From: Bacteroides sp.
GTDB taxonomy: Bacteria; Bacteroidota; Bacteroidia; Bacteroidales; Bacteroidaceae
NCBI GenBank assembly: GCA_017472925.1
Contig: JAFUNS010000015.1
Location: 1-34,258, forward strand
Direction of reading: 5' to 3'
DNA length: 34,258 nt
The first letter of the stretch is position 1. Every line of letters begins with the position of its first letter. The notes under the pieces were generated by a model. That model worked only from the letters and a program-made list of their open reading frames with translations. It did not search any database and was not told where the DNA came from. Both the position numbers and the translations under genes were made by a program. This document shows positions 9,538-18,556 of the stretch, one piece after another.

Positions 9538-12500
9538 TTAATCTTCTTCTCCATCTGCTTGTTTTGAGAAAGCCGAAGGAGATATACCGAATTGTTGTTT
9601 AAAACATTTACTAAAATAGAATGGATCATTTATACCCACTTGGTAAGAAACTTCGGCAACTGTATATTTACCTTCCTTCAATAGTTCGGCTGCTTTCTTC
9701 ATACGCATGATGCGAATGTATTCGTTAGGTGAATAACCGGTTACCCCACGCACTTTCCGATAGAATACTGTTCTTCCAAAATTCATCATGGTAGCAAATT
9801 CATCTACCGAGAATTGCGTGTTAGAAATTTCCCTCTCCATAATCTCGGTCAACTTATCTGCAAACTCTTTATCCTTTTCTGAAGTACAAATAGCCGGACG
9901 AGCCATATTGGGTTCATTCGAGAATTTTTCACGCAATTTTTCCCGTTGCTCTATTAATTTAATGGCACGAGCCAACAATAGCTTAGGACTGAAGGGTTTG
10001 GTTATGTAAGCGTCTGCGCCACTTTCCACACCTTCCAGATGACTCTCGGCCGAGCTCATAGCCGTAAGCAAAATGATAGGAATATGACTGGTATTGAAAT
10101 CGTTTTTCAGTTGACGAGTCACTTCAAAACCGGTCATTCCCGGCATCAGCACGTCACATATAATCAAATCGGCATCGTATTCTTTCGCTTTTTCCAAGCC
10201 CGATGTTCCATCTGCAGCTGCTTCCACCTCGAAATAGTGGCCAATCTCTGCTTTCAAGAAATCGCGCACATCATTATCATCCTCAATAATCAGCACTTTA
10301 CGCTTATTCAACGGAACACTCAAATCAAAGGTTTTATGTTCTTCATCCTCTTGTGGCTCAGTGCGCTGATTTTCTTCTTCCATCAACACATTGTGAGGAA
10401 TCAAGAAATCTTTTTCCTCGTACACCGACGGATCGGTTGGCAACGTAACGGTAAAGATAGAACCTCCTCCTTCATTTTCCTTGTATTCAATGGTTCCTTT
10501 ATGAACATTGACCAATTCGTGGGTCAGGTGCAATCCTACTCCTACACTACTCCCCGAGAAGCTACTTTGCATAAAACGCTTGAAGAGTTCGTCACGTTTT
10601 TCTTTAGGTATGCCTACTCCTGAATCTGTTACCGAAATAATCAGCTTCTTGGTTTCTTCATCTACCGTTACCTTAAAAGTAATCTTTCCGTTACTTGGAG
10701 TATACTTAAAGGCATTTGAAACAAGATTATAGGTAACCTTGTCCAAATTTCCTTTGTCAATAAACATTTTATAGGAGGCCACAGAGGGAACAAATCTGAA
10801 GTCCATGTGTTTAGATTCGGAAGCATCGTTGAAACTCAAGAATATTTCATAAAGGAAGGCTATCACATCGGTTTCTTCCAAAGAAAGAGCCAACTTATTG
10901 TTCTGCATCTTACGGAATTCCAACAACTGATTAATCAAACGGAGCAAACGTTGGGTACTCTTCTCCATAATCTTCAATGAATAAGTCATTTCCTTAGGTA
11001 CTTTTCCACCGTGTTGCATTTTCTCCAAAGCCCCTTGAATCAAAGTAAGCGGAGTACGGAATTCGTGAGATATATTGGTGAAGAATACCAGTTTATATTC
11101 GGTTAGTTGTTTTTCCACCTGAATACGGTTGCGCAAACGAGTAAAGTTACGTGCCAACACATAAACTACATAGAAAGCAACAGAGAACAAGATGATATAT
11201 ACCAAGAAGGCCCAAGTGGTCTTCCAGAAAGGAGGCTTAACCACAATTTTCAAAACGGCCTCCTCATCTCCCCAAACACCGGCACTATTACAAGCCTTTA
11301 CGCGTAGTTTGTAAGTACCCGGTTGCAAGTTCTTATAAGCTGCAAAGTTCAAAGAGGAAGGACTACTCCAATCCCTATCGTAATTATCCAGTTTATAGGT
11401 ATATTTCGTTTCAACTCCATCCGAATAATCAAAGATGGAGAAATCAATGACAAATGAATTTTGGAAATAGTTCAATATCACTTCATCCGAATAAACCAAT
11501 GCACGTTCCAATTGAGAATCCACATCACCTGGATGCATGGAAATACCATTCACCTTCAAATCGGTAAAAGACACTTGTGGCACAACAGACGATACGCCTT
11601 CTATTTGTTCTGGAGTAATCACCACCAAGCCATGATTGGAGCCAAACAATAATTTCCCATTATTGCTGATGCATCCACTATTCTCACTATATACATTTCC
11701 TAAAGCAAAGGTAGAGAAATAAAAGTTTTCAAATGATACATTATCCGGATTGAAACGGGATATACCATATTCGGTAGCAATCCAAAGTTTCCCTTGTCTA
11801 TCCTCTACGATAGATTGAACCATATCATTTACCAACCCATCCTTAGAATCATAGTGATGGAATGTCAAATTCTTATAATCATCAACAGGTGTACACATAG
11901 CAAAACCTGCACCGGTAGTTCCTATCCAAATACGACCTTGCTTGTCTTCACTGATGCACTTAATTTCACTACTATTCAATTTTCGATTATTGTAGTTATA
12001 CACTACATAATCATTTGAATCGGCTATCAAGGAATCGGGATGAAAAACATATACCCCCGCACTGGTACCAACCCACATCCAACCGTTATGGTCCTCTGTA
12101 ATGACACGTACTTGACGCTGACTATAGTTTTCATGCAAAAAATGTCTGAAAACATATCCATTCTCCTTTTTTATGGCCAAGTTAAGTCCCCCTCCAAAGG
12201 TACCGATCCACATACGTCCCTTTTTGTCCTTACACATGGCAAAGATATTATCACTACTCAAGCTGGTAGAATCAAAAGCACTATGTGTATACCATCGATT
12301 ATTCACCTTAATCCCTTTACTACGGCTACCATACCAAACTTGTCCTTCATCATCTTCTACCACCGCATAAATACTAGATTGGAAATATTGTTTCTCCCCT
12401 ATGGGAGTCATTTCATAATCAAACGTATACAATCCTCCTTGGCGTGTCCCAGCCCAAATGTCACCATTCTTCATCTTTGCAATCATTCGTACCGCATTGG

Positions 12501-13794
12501 CTCGATTGGATAGATTTTCATTTTCGGGGAAAATACGTAAAGCACCTTCATTCAAGACGGTAAGATGAGAAATACCTGTATACTCAGAACTAACCCAAAT
12601 GCCTCCCGCACGGTCTTCCATAACATATTGCAGGAAGTTTGAATTAATATGACTTACTCCACCCACATCTGTTTTAAAGTGTTGTAATTCTTCTGTTTTC
12701 TTATCATATGCGAATAATCCGTTTCCATAAGTGGAAATCCAAATAATATCTCTTGAATCGTGTACCACATGATATCGTTCTCCATCAATATATGAAACCA
12801 ATTCATCGGGCATTAATTGGAAAGATTTCACTTTCTTAATATCCTTGTCTACATACCATACTTTACCCGTTTGGTTATGAATCCAATAATTGCCTTTATT
12901 GTCAGGAACGACTAAGCCCCTTTTAATATCAAGTTCCTTGTTCCTATACAATTTACAAGTATTCAAATCGAATGTAAAGCCCCCTTCATTCGTAAAGATA
13001 ATCCATTCATGATGCTTACGGAAAGAACCATAAGTTTGTGAGGTTTGTAAATCATTGGAAGTACTGGCCACCAAACGACACGTTCCATCAGGTTGTTCTT
13101 GGAATATACTTCCTTTATTCGACAAGAAGAACATTTTACCATCATATTCCATCGCATGGAAAGCAGCATGTCCCTCTCCACGCATCACAAATTTATCACC
13201 AACCAATTCGGCAATACCATCCATAGTACCCGCCCAAATACGATGACGGGAATCTTCATAAATGTACACAACCCGGTCGCTGGGCAAGTTACCTTTTTCT
13301 TTCTTATAGACCTCGGATGAAAAAGCACCGTCACGATACATCACTTTCCGACATCCATTTCCATCCAACCAAAGCCATATATCTCCATCCGATGTCTCAA
13401 GATGATCCTTGTAATACTGAGTATGCTCGCCACAACCTGTAAAATCGACAAAACAATCTTTTTTCAAATCATAACAATTGTACAAATTGGGAGTGGTAGC
13501 CATCCACAGAAAACCATTTTTATCTTCATATAGTTCGGCAATTCGATGGTCGGACAATGAAATTTTCCCAGGTTCAGGGCGAAAGGATACAAACGAATTG
13601 CCATCATATCGGCTAAGGCCATTCAAGGTTGCCATCCAAATAAAGCCTTTGCTATCCTGGAAAACATAACGGATGGAATTATCGGCTATGCCATTTCCAG
13701 TAGTCAATTTTAATGACTTAATTTCAACAGAGGCCTGTAAAGGTAAACAAATAAATAGGCATAATGCCAATATATAAGAAAAAATTCTATTCAT
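9538..13794 (-). CDS. Hybrid two-component system sensor/regulator (HTCS)
   Basis: This is a 1418-residue single-chain regulator of the type that controls Bacteroides PULs. A signal peptide (about 1-22) is followed by a periplasmic sensor built of repeated Reg_prop propeller blades (about 25-770, with recurring 'EDRxGxIWIGT' segments) and a Y_Y_Y domain (about 785-852). A membrane helix spans about 859-882. The cytoplasmic part has a HisKA box with His910 (NISHEFRTPLTL), a HATPase domain with DSGVGIP and GVGLHLT, a receiver domain with phospho-acceptor Asp1214 (ICDVLMPGM), and a C-terminal AraC-type HTH (about 1310-1410, ending near QQFGISPSAF). In this family binding of a specific oligosaccharide to the periplasmic domain activates the PUL. 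An RG-I fragment is the likely ligand from context. All key residues are intact. Confidence 0.96.
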   Translation of the reverse strand: MNRIFSYILALCLFICLPLQASVEIKSLKLTTGNGIADNSIRYVFQDSKGFIWMATLNGLSRYDGNSFVSFRPEPGKISLSDHRIAELYEDKNGFLWMATTPNLYNCYDLKKDCFVDFTGCGEHTQYYKDHLETSDGDIWLWLDGNGCRKVMYRDGAFSSEVYKKEKGNLPSDRVVYIYEDSRHRIWAGTMDGIAELVGDKFVMRGEGHAAFHAMEYDGKMFFLSNKGSIFQEQPDGTCRLVASTSNDLQTSQTYGSFRKHHEWIIFTNEGGFTFDLNTCKLYRNKELDIKRGLVVPDNKGNYWIHNQTGKVWYVDKDIKKVKSFQLMPDELVSYIDGERYHVVHDSRDIIWISTYGNGLFAYDKKTEELQHFKTDVGGVSHINSNFLQYVMEDRAGGIWVSSEYTGISHLTVLNEGALRIFPENENLSNRANAVRMIAKMKNGDIWAGTRQGGLYTFDYEMTPIGEKQYFQSSIYAVVEDDEGQVWYGSRSKGIKVNNRWYTHSAFDSTSLSSDNIFAMCKDKKGRMWIGTFGGGLNLAIKKENGYVFRHFLHENYSQRQVRVITEDHNGWMWVGTSAGVYVFHPDSLIADSNDYVVYNYNNRKLNSSEIKCISEDKQGRIWIGTTGAGFAMCTPVDDYKNLTFHHYDSKDGLVNDMVQSIVEDRQGKLWIATEYGISRFNPDNVSFENFYFSTFALGNVYSENSGCISNNGKLLFGSNHGLVVITPEQIEGVSSVVPQVSFTDLKVNGISMHPGDVDSQLERALVYSDEVILNYFQNSFVIDFSIFDYSDGVETKYTYKLDNYDRDWSSPSSLNFAAYKNLQPGTYKLRVKACNSAGVWGDEEAVLKIVVKPPFWKTTWAFLVYIILFSVAFYVVYVLARNFTRLRNRIQVEKQLTEYKLVFFTNISHEFRTPLTLIQGALEKMQHGGKVPKEMTYSLKIMEKSTQRLLRLINQLLEFRKMQNNKLALSLEETDVIAFLYEIFLSFNDASESKHMDFRFVPSVASYKMFIDKGNLDKVTYNLVSNAFKYTPSNGKITFKVTVDEETKKLIISVTDSGVGIPKEKRDELFKRFMQSSFSGSSVGVGLHLTHELVNVHKGTIEYKENEGGGSIFTVTLPTDPSVYEEKDFLIPHNVLMEEENQRTEPQEDEEHKTFDLSVPLNKRKVLIIEDDNDVRDFLKAEIGHYFEVEAAADGTSGLEKAKEYDADLIICDVLMPGMTGFEVTRQLKNDFNTSHIPIILLTAMSSAESHLEGVESGADAYITKPFSPKLLLARAIKLIEQREKLREKFSNEPNMARPAICTSEKDKEFADKLTEIMEREISNTQFSVDEFATMMNFGRTVFYRKVRGVTGYSPNEYIRIMRMKKAAELLKEGKYTVAEVSYQVGINDPFYFSKCFKQQFGISPSAFSKQADGEED

Positions 13795-13821
13795 GTTTTT
13801 CGTTTATAGATTAAGGATAGG

Positions 13822-13852
13822 CAAAGATAGTAAAAATCACCCATACAAAAAG
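13822..13852 (-). promoter_or_regulatory. Putative promoter of the hybrid sensor gene
   Basis: TATCTTTG on the minus strand (13822-13829) is a full match to TAnnTTTG. The -33 side is imperfect (CTTT at 19 bp, or TTTG at 16 bp). Transcription would start near 13815 and leave a leader of about 20 nt before the ATG at 13794. Confidence 0.55.
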
Positions 13853-13862
13853 AGAATATACC

Positions 13863-13902
13863 AAAAAAGACCTATCCGTTATAAAAAACAACGGATAGGT
13901 CT
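13863..13902 (-). terminator. Rho-independent terminator after the second GH2 gene
   Basis: A perfect 13-bp stem (13868-13880 with 13890-13902) has a 9-nt loop and continues into a T-run on the minus strand. It lies about 45 nt past the GH2 stop codon and just upstream of the sensor promoter, so the sensor is a separate transcription unit. Confidence 0.88.
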
Positions 13903-13947
13903 ATACCTCATTCATTCCAAAACTAAAGTTATGTTTCGAAAAAACCT

Positions 13948-16737
13948 TTATTTCTTGGGTTCAAACTTCAAGTAAAAACATCCCGTCAACGGATCGGCAT
14001 GGTCGGAACTTACCATTTGATTAGGTTGACTTTGTGGACCTAGTTCGCGAGCATTCTTGAATTTGGTACCTACAGGGCTGATAGCATTCAATACAGACAA
14101 TTGTCCATTGGGGAATACTCCCAAAGTATTGTCATTATTGCGTTGCACTTGTTTGCCTGGTGTAAAGAGATGCAAGAACAAATCATCTTCCTCTGCTACG
14201 ATTTTTAAAGTACCCAATGTAGTGCTGAGGTCAGCTGCATAAAGTTTTGAATGGAAACCTTTAAACTCTGGATACTCCCACGATTCACCGGTAAGTGTAT
14301 TGTTATAATCCTTTTCCCAAAGTCCGAACGTCACACCTTTCATACGGTTCTTCCAAACCCGATAAGGACCATTACCCAACCACTTTACACTCTTCACCGT
14401 TTCTTCCGGGAAATCAAAGGTTACTCCAATGTGAGGATAATGCCCACCTACATCAAAAGAATAATCAATTTTCACCCATTCGGATGGTAACAAACTGATA
14501 CGGATATAGTTTCTCGCTTGTCGTTTGCTCCCTTCCTTTTTAAACCAGAAAGTTGCTTGTCCATTATTACCATCAAGTCCCATCTTGGATACTTCCAATT
14601 CACCTACGCTGAATCGAGGTCCTCCGGTCAACGGCAAGACTTTTCCATCCACCTCTATACGATTAATAATTCCCTTTTGTTTATTAACCACCAATGTTGT
14701 GTTACCTTTTACATAGGTTATTTCATTGCCATTCTCTGTACATTGGGCCGATTCTCCTTGTGTCTCAACCAGTTGATTAGCATATTTGCTGGCCGGCGTA
14801 ATGGTTTTTGTCCAAATATAAATTTCTTTTCCTTCCCAATCAACAGCTTTCAGACGCAACATATCATAGTCTTTCCAGTCTTCGGACAATTTAATTCTCA
14901 AATAGCCAGTCAAACCTGGAGCTACAGAAGGTACTTCTACCGTTGTAGGTTGTACTTTAGATTGACCGGTTGGATAGTCCCATTTCACCCATTCAGCCGT
15001 AAATCGACATTGATTAAGATTGGCGAAATGGTAACGATTCTCCACCTTCATACGACCATCGAAGGTTAGTGGCAAATAATCCATTCCTTCTATATAAATG
15101 GGCGACCATATTTCCTTGATGGTATAGAAACTTCCTTCTTTTTCACGGTAAGGGCCTAATATACCATCAGCTCCATGATTACCATCGGTATCCATCTCAT
15201 TGTTCCGATCGTTTCGTACAACTCCCTGATCAGCCAAATCCCATAAAAAACCACCTGCACTAAGAGGTCGGTCAAGCATCAAATTCCAAAAGTCATCCAA
15301 TCCGGCACCATGCCCCCCATCATACAATCCATGCATAAATTCGGTGGGGAAGAACACCTTCTTGTCATCAAAGAAATAGTTGGTCGCTACCCCATAAGGA
15401 ATATAATGGAAAGTATTTACATCTTTCTCTTCCAACCAAGGATGTATAACTTTTCGTTTCTGAATATCATAACGAGCATATTGTGGTAATAACTCAAAGT
15501 TGAATCCACCTTCATTTCCATTTCCCCACATCACTACACAAGGATGATTCACATCACGGGTAATCATTTCACGTACCAACTTCTGTCCCACTTCCGTATC
15601 ATAAGGGGGATATTGCCATGCTGTCAATTCATCAATCACATAAAGGCCCAACGAATCACAAATTTCCAAGAAGTGCTTATCGGGTGGATAGTGGGACATG
15701 CGTACGGCATTCATATTCATTTCTTTGATCAGTAAGGCATCATCCAAACTGATAGTAGCATTGGTAGCTCTACCCGATGTAGGCCAATGGCAATGTCTAT
15801 TCACACCTTTGAATCGTATTTTCTCACCGTTCACATAGAATCCATCACCCGGTCGGAGTTCTGCCGTACGGAATCCGAACTTTTCAGTCAACCTATGTTT
15901 TAATTGTCCGTTTTCCAACAATGTCACTTCTACCTGATAACGATTGGGAAATTCCGACGACCAAAGTGCAGGCGAAGCAAATGTTGCATTTAAGCGCAAT
16001 GAATCTTGTTTATGTATAGGCTTACGAATAGGCGAACCATAGTCACGTCCATCCATGGTCTTCACTTGTGCTACCAATTCACCTTTATTCATCATTTTTC
16101 CTAAAAACACATCCATGCGGAAGTTACCATCTGCGCGGGCATCGATAGCCACTCGTTCAATGTGTTTTTGTGGCAAAGCTTCGAGCCATACTGGTCGGAA
16201 TATTCCACCAAAAACCCAAAAGTCTGCATTACGCTCAGCCTGTTCCACCGTTTGGTTGGATGAAGCTTTATGTACGGTTACTTCCAACAAATTCTCTCCA
16301 CCATACTTCAACAATCGGCTGATGTCATAACGGAAGCGATAGAATGCGCCCTGATGTTTCGGGCCGGCTGACCGACCATTTATTTTCACTTCCGTATCAG
16401 TCATCGAGCCATCGAACACGATGTTTACTTTGCGCTTTTTCCACTCGGCCGGTACTTGGAAGCGATATTTGTATAAACCACTTTCATTCAAGCGTTCCTT
16501 TGGGTCGGCATAATGTCCATAGGTAAACTGTCCGAAACCATGAAACTCCCAATTAGAAGGGACCGGAATTTGCTTCCACTCGCCACTCTGTCTTCCGTCT
16601 CTGCAATAAAAATCCCACATTACGGCATCATCGGTTCCTTTTCCCGATAAATAAATGGTCTCTGTAGTCTGAGCCATTGCTATGCCATTACCCAGCAATA
16701 AAGCCAAACAACCCCATATGATTTTCTTCATTAGCAT
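13948..16737 (-). CDS. GH2 family glycoside hydrolase (second copy), secreted
   Basis: This 929-residue enzyme has a signal peptide (cleavage near IAMA|QT). It has the same layout as the GH2 at 5298-8078: an N-terminal jelly roll with VFDGSMTDTEVKINGRSAG, a TIM barrel with VMWGNGNEGGFN (likely acid/base Glu409) and FFPTEFMHG (likely nucleophile Glu466), and a C-terminal domain with WLGNGPYRVWKNRM. Beta-galactosidase or a related beta-glycosidase activity on RG-I side chains is the best inference. Two in-frame ATGs exist (16737 and 16731); either gives a good signal peptide, and the second is the more usual MKK start. It follows the rhamnose mutarotase terminator by about 35 nt. No consensus promoter is visible in that gap, so it may depend on read-through. 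Confidence 0.9.
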   Translation of the reverse strand: MLMKKIIWGCLALLLGNGIAMAQTTETIYLSGKGTDDAVMWDFYCRDGRQSGEWKQIPVPSNWEFHGFGQFTYGHYADPKERLNESGLYKYRFQVPAEWKKRKVNIVFDGSMTDTEVKINGRSAGPKHQGAFYRFRYDISRLLKYGGENLLEVTVHKASSNQTVEQAERNADFWVFGGIFRPVWLEALPQKHIERVAIDARADGNFRMDVFLGKMMNKGELVAQVKTMDGRDYGSPIRKPIHKQDSLRLNATFASPALWSSEFPNRYQVEVTLLENGQLKHRLTEKFGFRTAELRPGDGFYVNGEKIRFKGVNRHCHWPTSGRATNATISLDDALLIKEMNMNAVRMSHYPPDKHFLEICDSLGLYVIDELTAWQYPPYDTEVGQKLVREMITRDVNHPCVVMWGNGNEGGFNFELLPQYARYDIQKRKVIHPWLEEKDVNTFHYIPYGVATNYFFDDKKVFFPTEFMHGLYDGGHGAGLDDFWNLMLDRPLSAGGFLWDLADQGVVRNDRNNEMDTDGNHGADGILGPYREKEGSFYTIKEIWSPIYIEGMDYLPLTFDGRMKVENRYHFANLNQCRFTAEWVKWDYPTGQSKVQPTTVEVPSVAPGLTGYLRIKLSEDWKDYDMLRLKAVDWEGKEIYIWTKTITPASKYANQLVETQGESAQCTENGNEITYVKGNTTLVVNKQKGIINRIEVDGKVLPLTGGPRFSVGELEVSKMGLDGNNGQATFWFKKEGSKRQARNYIRISLLPSEWVKIDYSFDVGGHYPHIGVTFDFPEETVKSVKWLGNGPYRVWKNRMKGVTFGLWEKDYNNTLTGESWEYPEFKGFHSKLYAADLSTTLGTLKIVAEEDDLFLHLFTPGKQVQRNNDNTLGVFPNGQLSVLNAISPVGTKFKNARELGPQSQPNQMVSSDHADPLTGCFYLKFEPKK

Positions 16738-16761
16738 TCTTTTAAATGATTAGTTCATTAC

Positions 16762-16790
16762 AAAAACAAAAAAGAGGGCACACGCCCTCT
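16762..16790 (-). terminator. Rho-independent terminator after the rhamnose mutarotase gene
   Basis: On the minus strand a 7-bp stem (16773-16779 with 16784-16790, 4-nt loop) is followed by a T-rich tail. It begins 6 nt past the mutarotase stop codon and closes the RG-I backbone operon. Confidence 0.85.
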
Positions 16791-16796
16791 TTAATT

Positions 16797-17111
16797 TTAA
16801 TCCATATGGAATACTTCTGGCAATGGAATAGTTACCGGTGAATTATCAGGATTCACTTCCATAATATCGGCCATATAATCCCACCATTTTTGAACGATTG
16901 GATTATCACCCATATCTTGAGAAGAACCTTCACCTTTTGTCTTTTGACAAGCAAAAAGGATATTGGTATCCTTGTCCCAATAAATGGAATAGTCGTATAC
17001 ACCACCATCAGACAACATCTTCTTCAATTCCGGCCAAATGGCTGCATGTCTCTTTTCATATTCTTTTTCGAAGCCTGGCTTCAAAAACATTTTAAATGCT
17101 TCACGTTTCAT
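16797..17111 (-). CDS. rhaM: L-rhamnose mutarotase
   Basis: The 104-residue cytoplasmic protein (no signal peptide) interconverts the alpha and beta anomers of L-rhamnose, feeding the isomerase/kinase/aldolase pathway. The family signature is intact: Tyr18 and His22 in EYEKRHAAIWPELKKML, then GGVYDYSIYWD, and the C-terminal NPIVQKWWDYMADIM. His22 is at the position of the catalytic histidine known from the E. coli enzyme, and the length is normal for the family. It lies 28 nt after the GH105 gene and is the last gene of the operon. Its presence is strong evidence that the locus releases L-rhamnose, as expected for RG-I. No rhamnosidase or rhamnose catabolic gene is in the window. Confidence 0.95.
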   Translation of the reverse strand: MKREAFKMFLKPGFEKEYEKRHAAIWPELKKMLSDGGVYDYSIYWDKDTNILFACQKTKGEGSSQDMGDNPIVQKWWDYMADIMEVNPDNSPVTIPLPEVFHMD

Positions 17112-17139
17112 GACATCTTTATTTTAATAGGTTAATAAA

Positions 17140-18546
17140 TTATCTCTTTTCATGGAAAATAGGTGAGTTGGTTTTCTGTTCTGTAGAATAGAACTGAACA
17201 GCACTGTCATTCATCTTTGGATATTGCTTCTTTAACAGATTAATCATTTCAGCACCAGCCCAAATTACCGGACCGTATCCGTGTGCAGCAGCTACATTCA
17301 CCGGTCGATAGTAATAGAATGCCGGGTCAAATGCCATACCTGTACCTACACAAGTACCTTCAACTTGTCCCTTTTCATTGATTTGAGTAGTAATCGCATT
17401 CCAGCCCAATGTAACAACCGGTCCGTAAGCCAATGCATCAATCCATCCTTTATTGATAGCATGAGCCATACAATATACATAAATGGCAGTAGCCGAAGTT
17501 TCCAAATAAGAATCATTACGGTCAAGCAACTGATGCCACAAGCCTTCGCCACTTTGGCAAGCGGCCAGACCTCTTACATGAGCACAGAACAAATCCATAA
17601 TCTTGGCTCTTTGCGGATGGTTTTCAGGCAATACATCCAACACTTCACACATGGTGAGCAAAGCCCAACCATTGGCACGCCCCCAGTGGAATGCCGGATG
17701 GTCTTTCATTTCTTCTACCCAACCGTGACGGAACAAGTTCTTTTCAGGTACCCACATACGTTCAGCAAATTGAAGCACTTGCTTTACAGCTTCTTCCTGA
17801 TACTTCTTTTGTTCGTCACCGGCAATGCAAGAATACCATGCTACAGGAGGAATACCCATAAACATATCATCCAACCACAATGTATTGTACAACGGACGAG
17901 TACGGGCAAAAGTACCATCAGACAAACGATACTCACCATTCATAATAAAGTCCATATAATTCTGGATGAGTGCGTTCAAGTCCAATGAAGAATCTTTCAT
18001 TTGCGCCTTCACCATAGCTGCGCATACCGCACCTGCATCGTCCAAAGCACGAGGATCGAGGATTTGTCTCATTTGTCCATCTAACTTTCCACCTTCTTCC
18101 ATTATCTTACGGAAATGTGGAGCAACTTCTGCCAAGAATTTGAAACGGTCTGTTACATAATCCATATATGCCTTATCGCCGGTAGCATCAGCAGCAGCCA
18201 ACATAGCGGAGTATGTTACTCCCCATTCATAACTGGCCAAACGGAAAGTTCCGCGTTCCAATTGTGCATCAGCATCTATCTTAGTGTAATCTGTGATGAC
18301 TTCACCGGTATTCTTGTTTACCACACGGGTAGGAGTACAATCTTCCAAATAACGAAGCACTCTATCCATATCCGCCTTGATGGTTTCAACCGCAGGTACT
18401 CCATAAGGAACCTTGTAATCCGGTTGCAACAAGTGCAAAGGAGTGTTAGAGTCATTTATTTCTTCCTTTTTCTCTGTAGTAGTTGGAGCACACGATGTCG
18501 CAAGCACCAGCGCCCCCATCATTCCTAATAATCCTATTTTCTTCAT
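17140..18546 (-). CDS. GH105 unsaturated rhamnogalacturonyl hydrolase, lipoprotein
   Basis: The 468-residue product has a lipoprotein signal (LATSC, Cys19). The remainder is an (alpha/alpha)6-barrel of the GH105 family, shown by TLWLDDMFMGIPPVAWYS (Asp226/Asp227 in the region of the catalytic Asp of the family), HPAFHWGRANGWALLTMCEVLDVLP and EGLWHQLLDR. These enzymes remove the 4,5-unsaturated galacturonate that rhamnogalacturonan lyases leave at the non-reducing end. That is consistent with the PL11 lyase immediately upstream (10-nt gap). Relative to the common ~370-residue members it has a lipoprotein leader and an N-terminal extension of about 50 residues. Family assignment is firm. Confidence 0.93.
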   Translation of the reverse strand: MKKIGLLGMMGALVLATSCAPTTTEKKEEINDSNTPLHLLQPDYKVPYGVPAVETIKADMDRVLRYLEDCTPTRVVNKNTGEVITDYTKIDADAQLERGTFRLASYEWGVTYSAMLAAADATGDKAYMDYVTDRFKFLAEVAPHFRKIMEEGGKLDGQMRQILDPRALDDAGAVCAAMVKAQMKDSSLDLNALIQNYMDFIMNGEYRLSDGTFARTRPLYNTLWLDDMFMGIPPVAWYSCIAGDEQKKYQEEAVKQVLQFAERMWVPEKNLFRHGWVEEMKDHPAFHWGRANGWALLTMCEVLDVLPENHPQRAKIMDLFCAHVRGLAACQSGEGLWHQLLDRNDSYLETSATAIYVYCMAHAINKGWIDALAYGPVVTLGWNAITTQINEKGQVEGTCVGTGMAFDPAFYYYRPVNVAAAHGYGPVIWAGAEMINLLKKQYPKMNDSAVQFYSTEQKTNSPIFHEKR

Positions 18547-18556
18547 AATATCTTAT

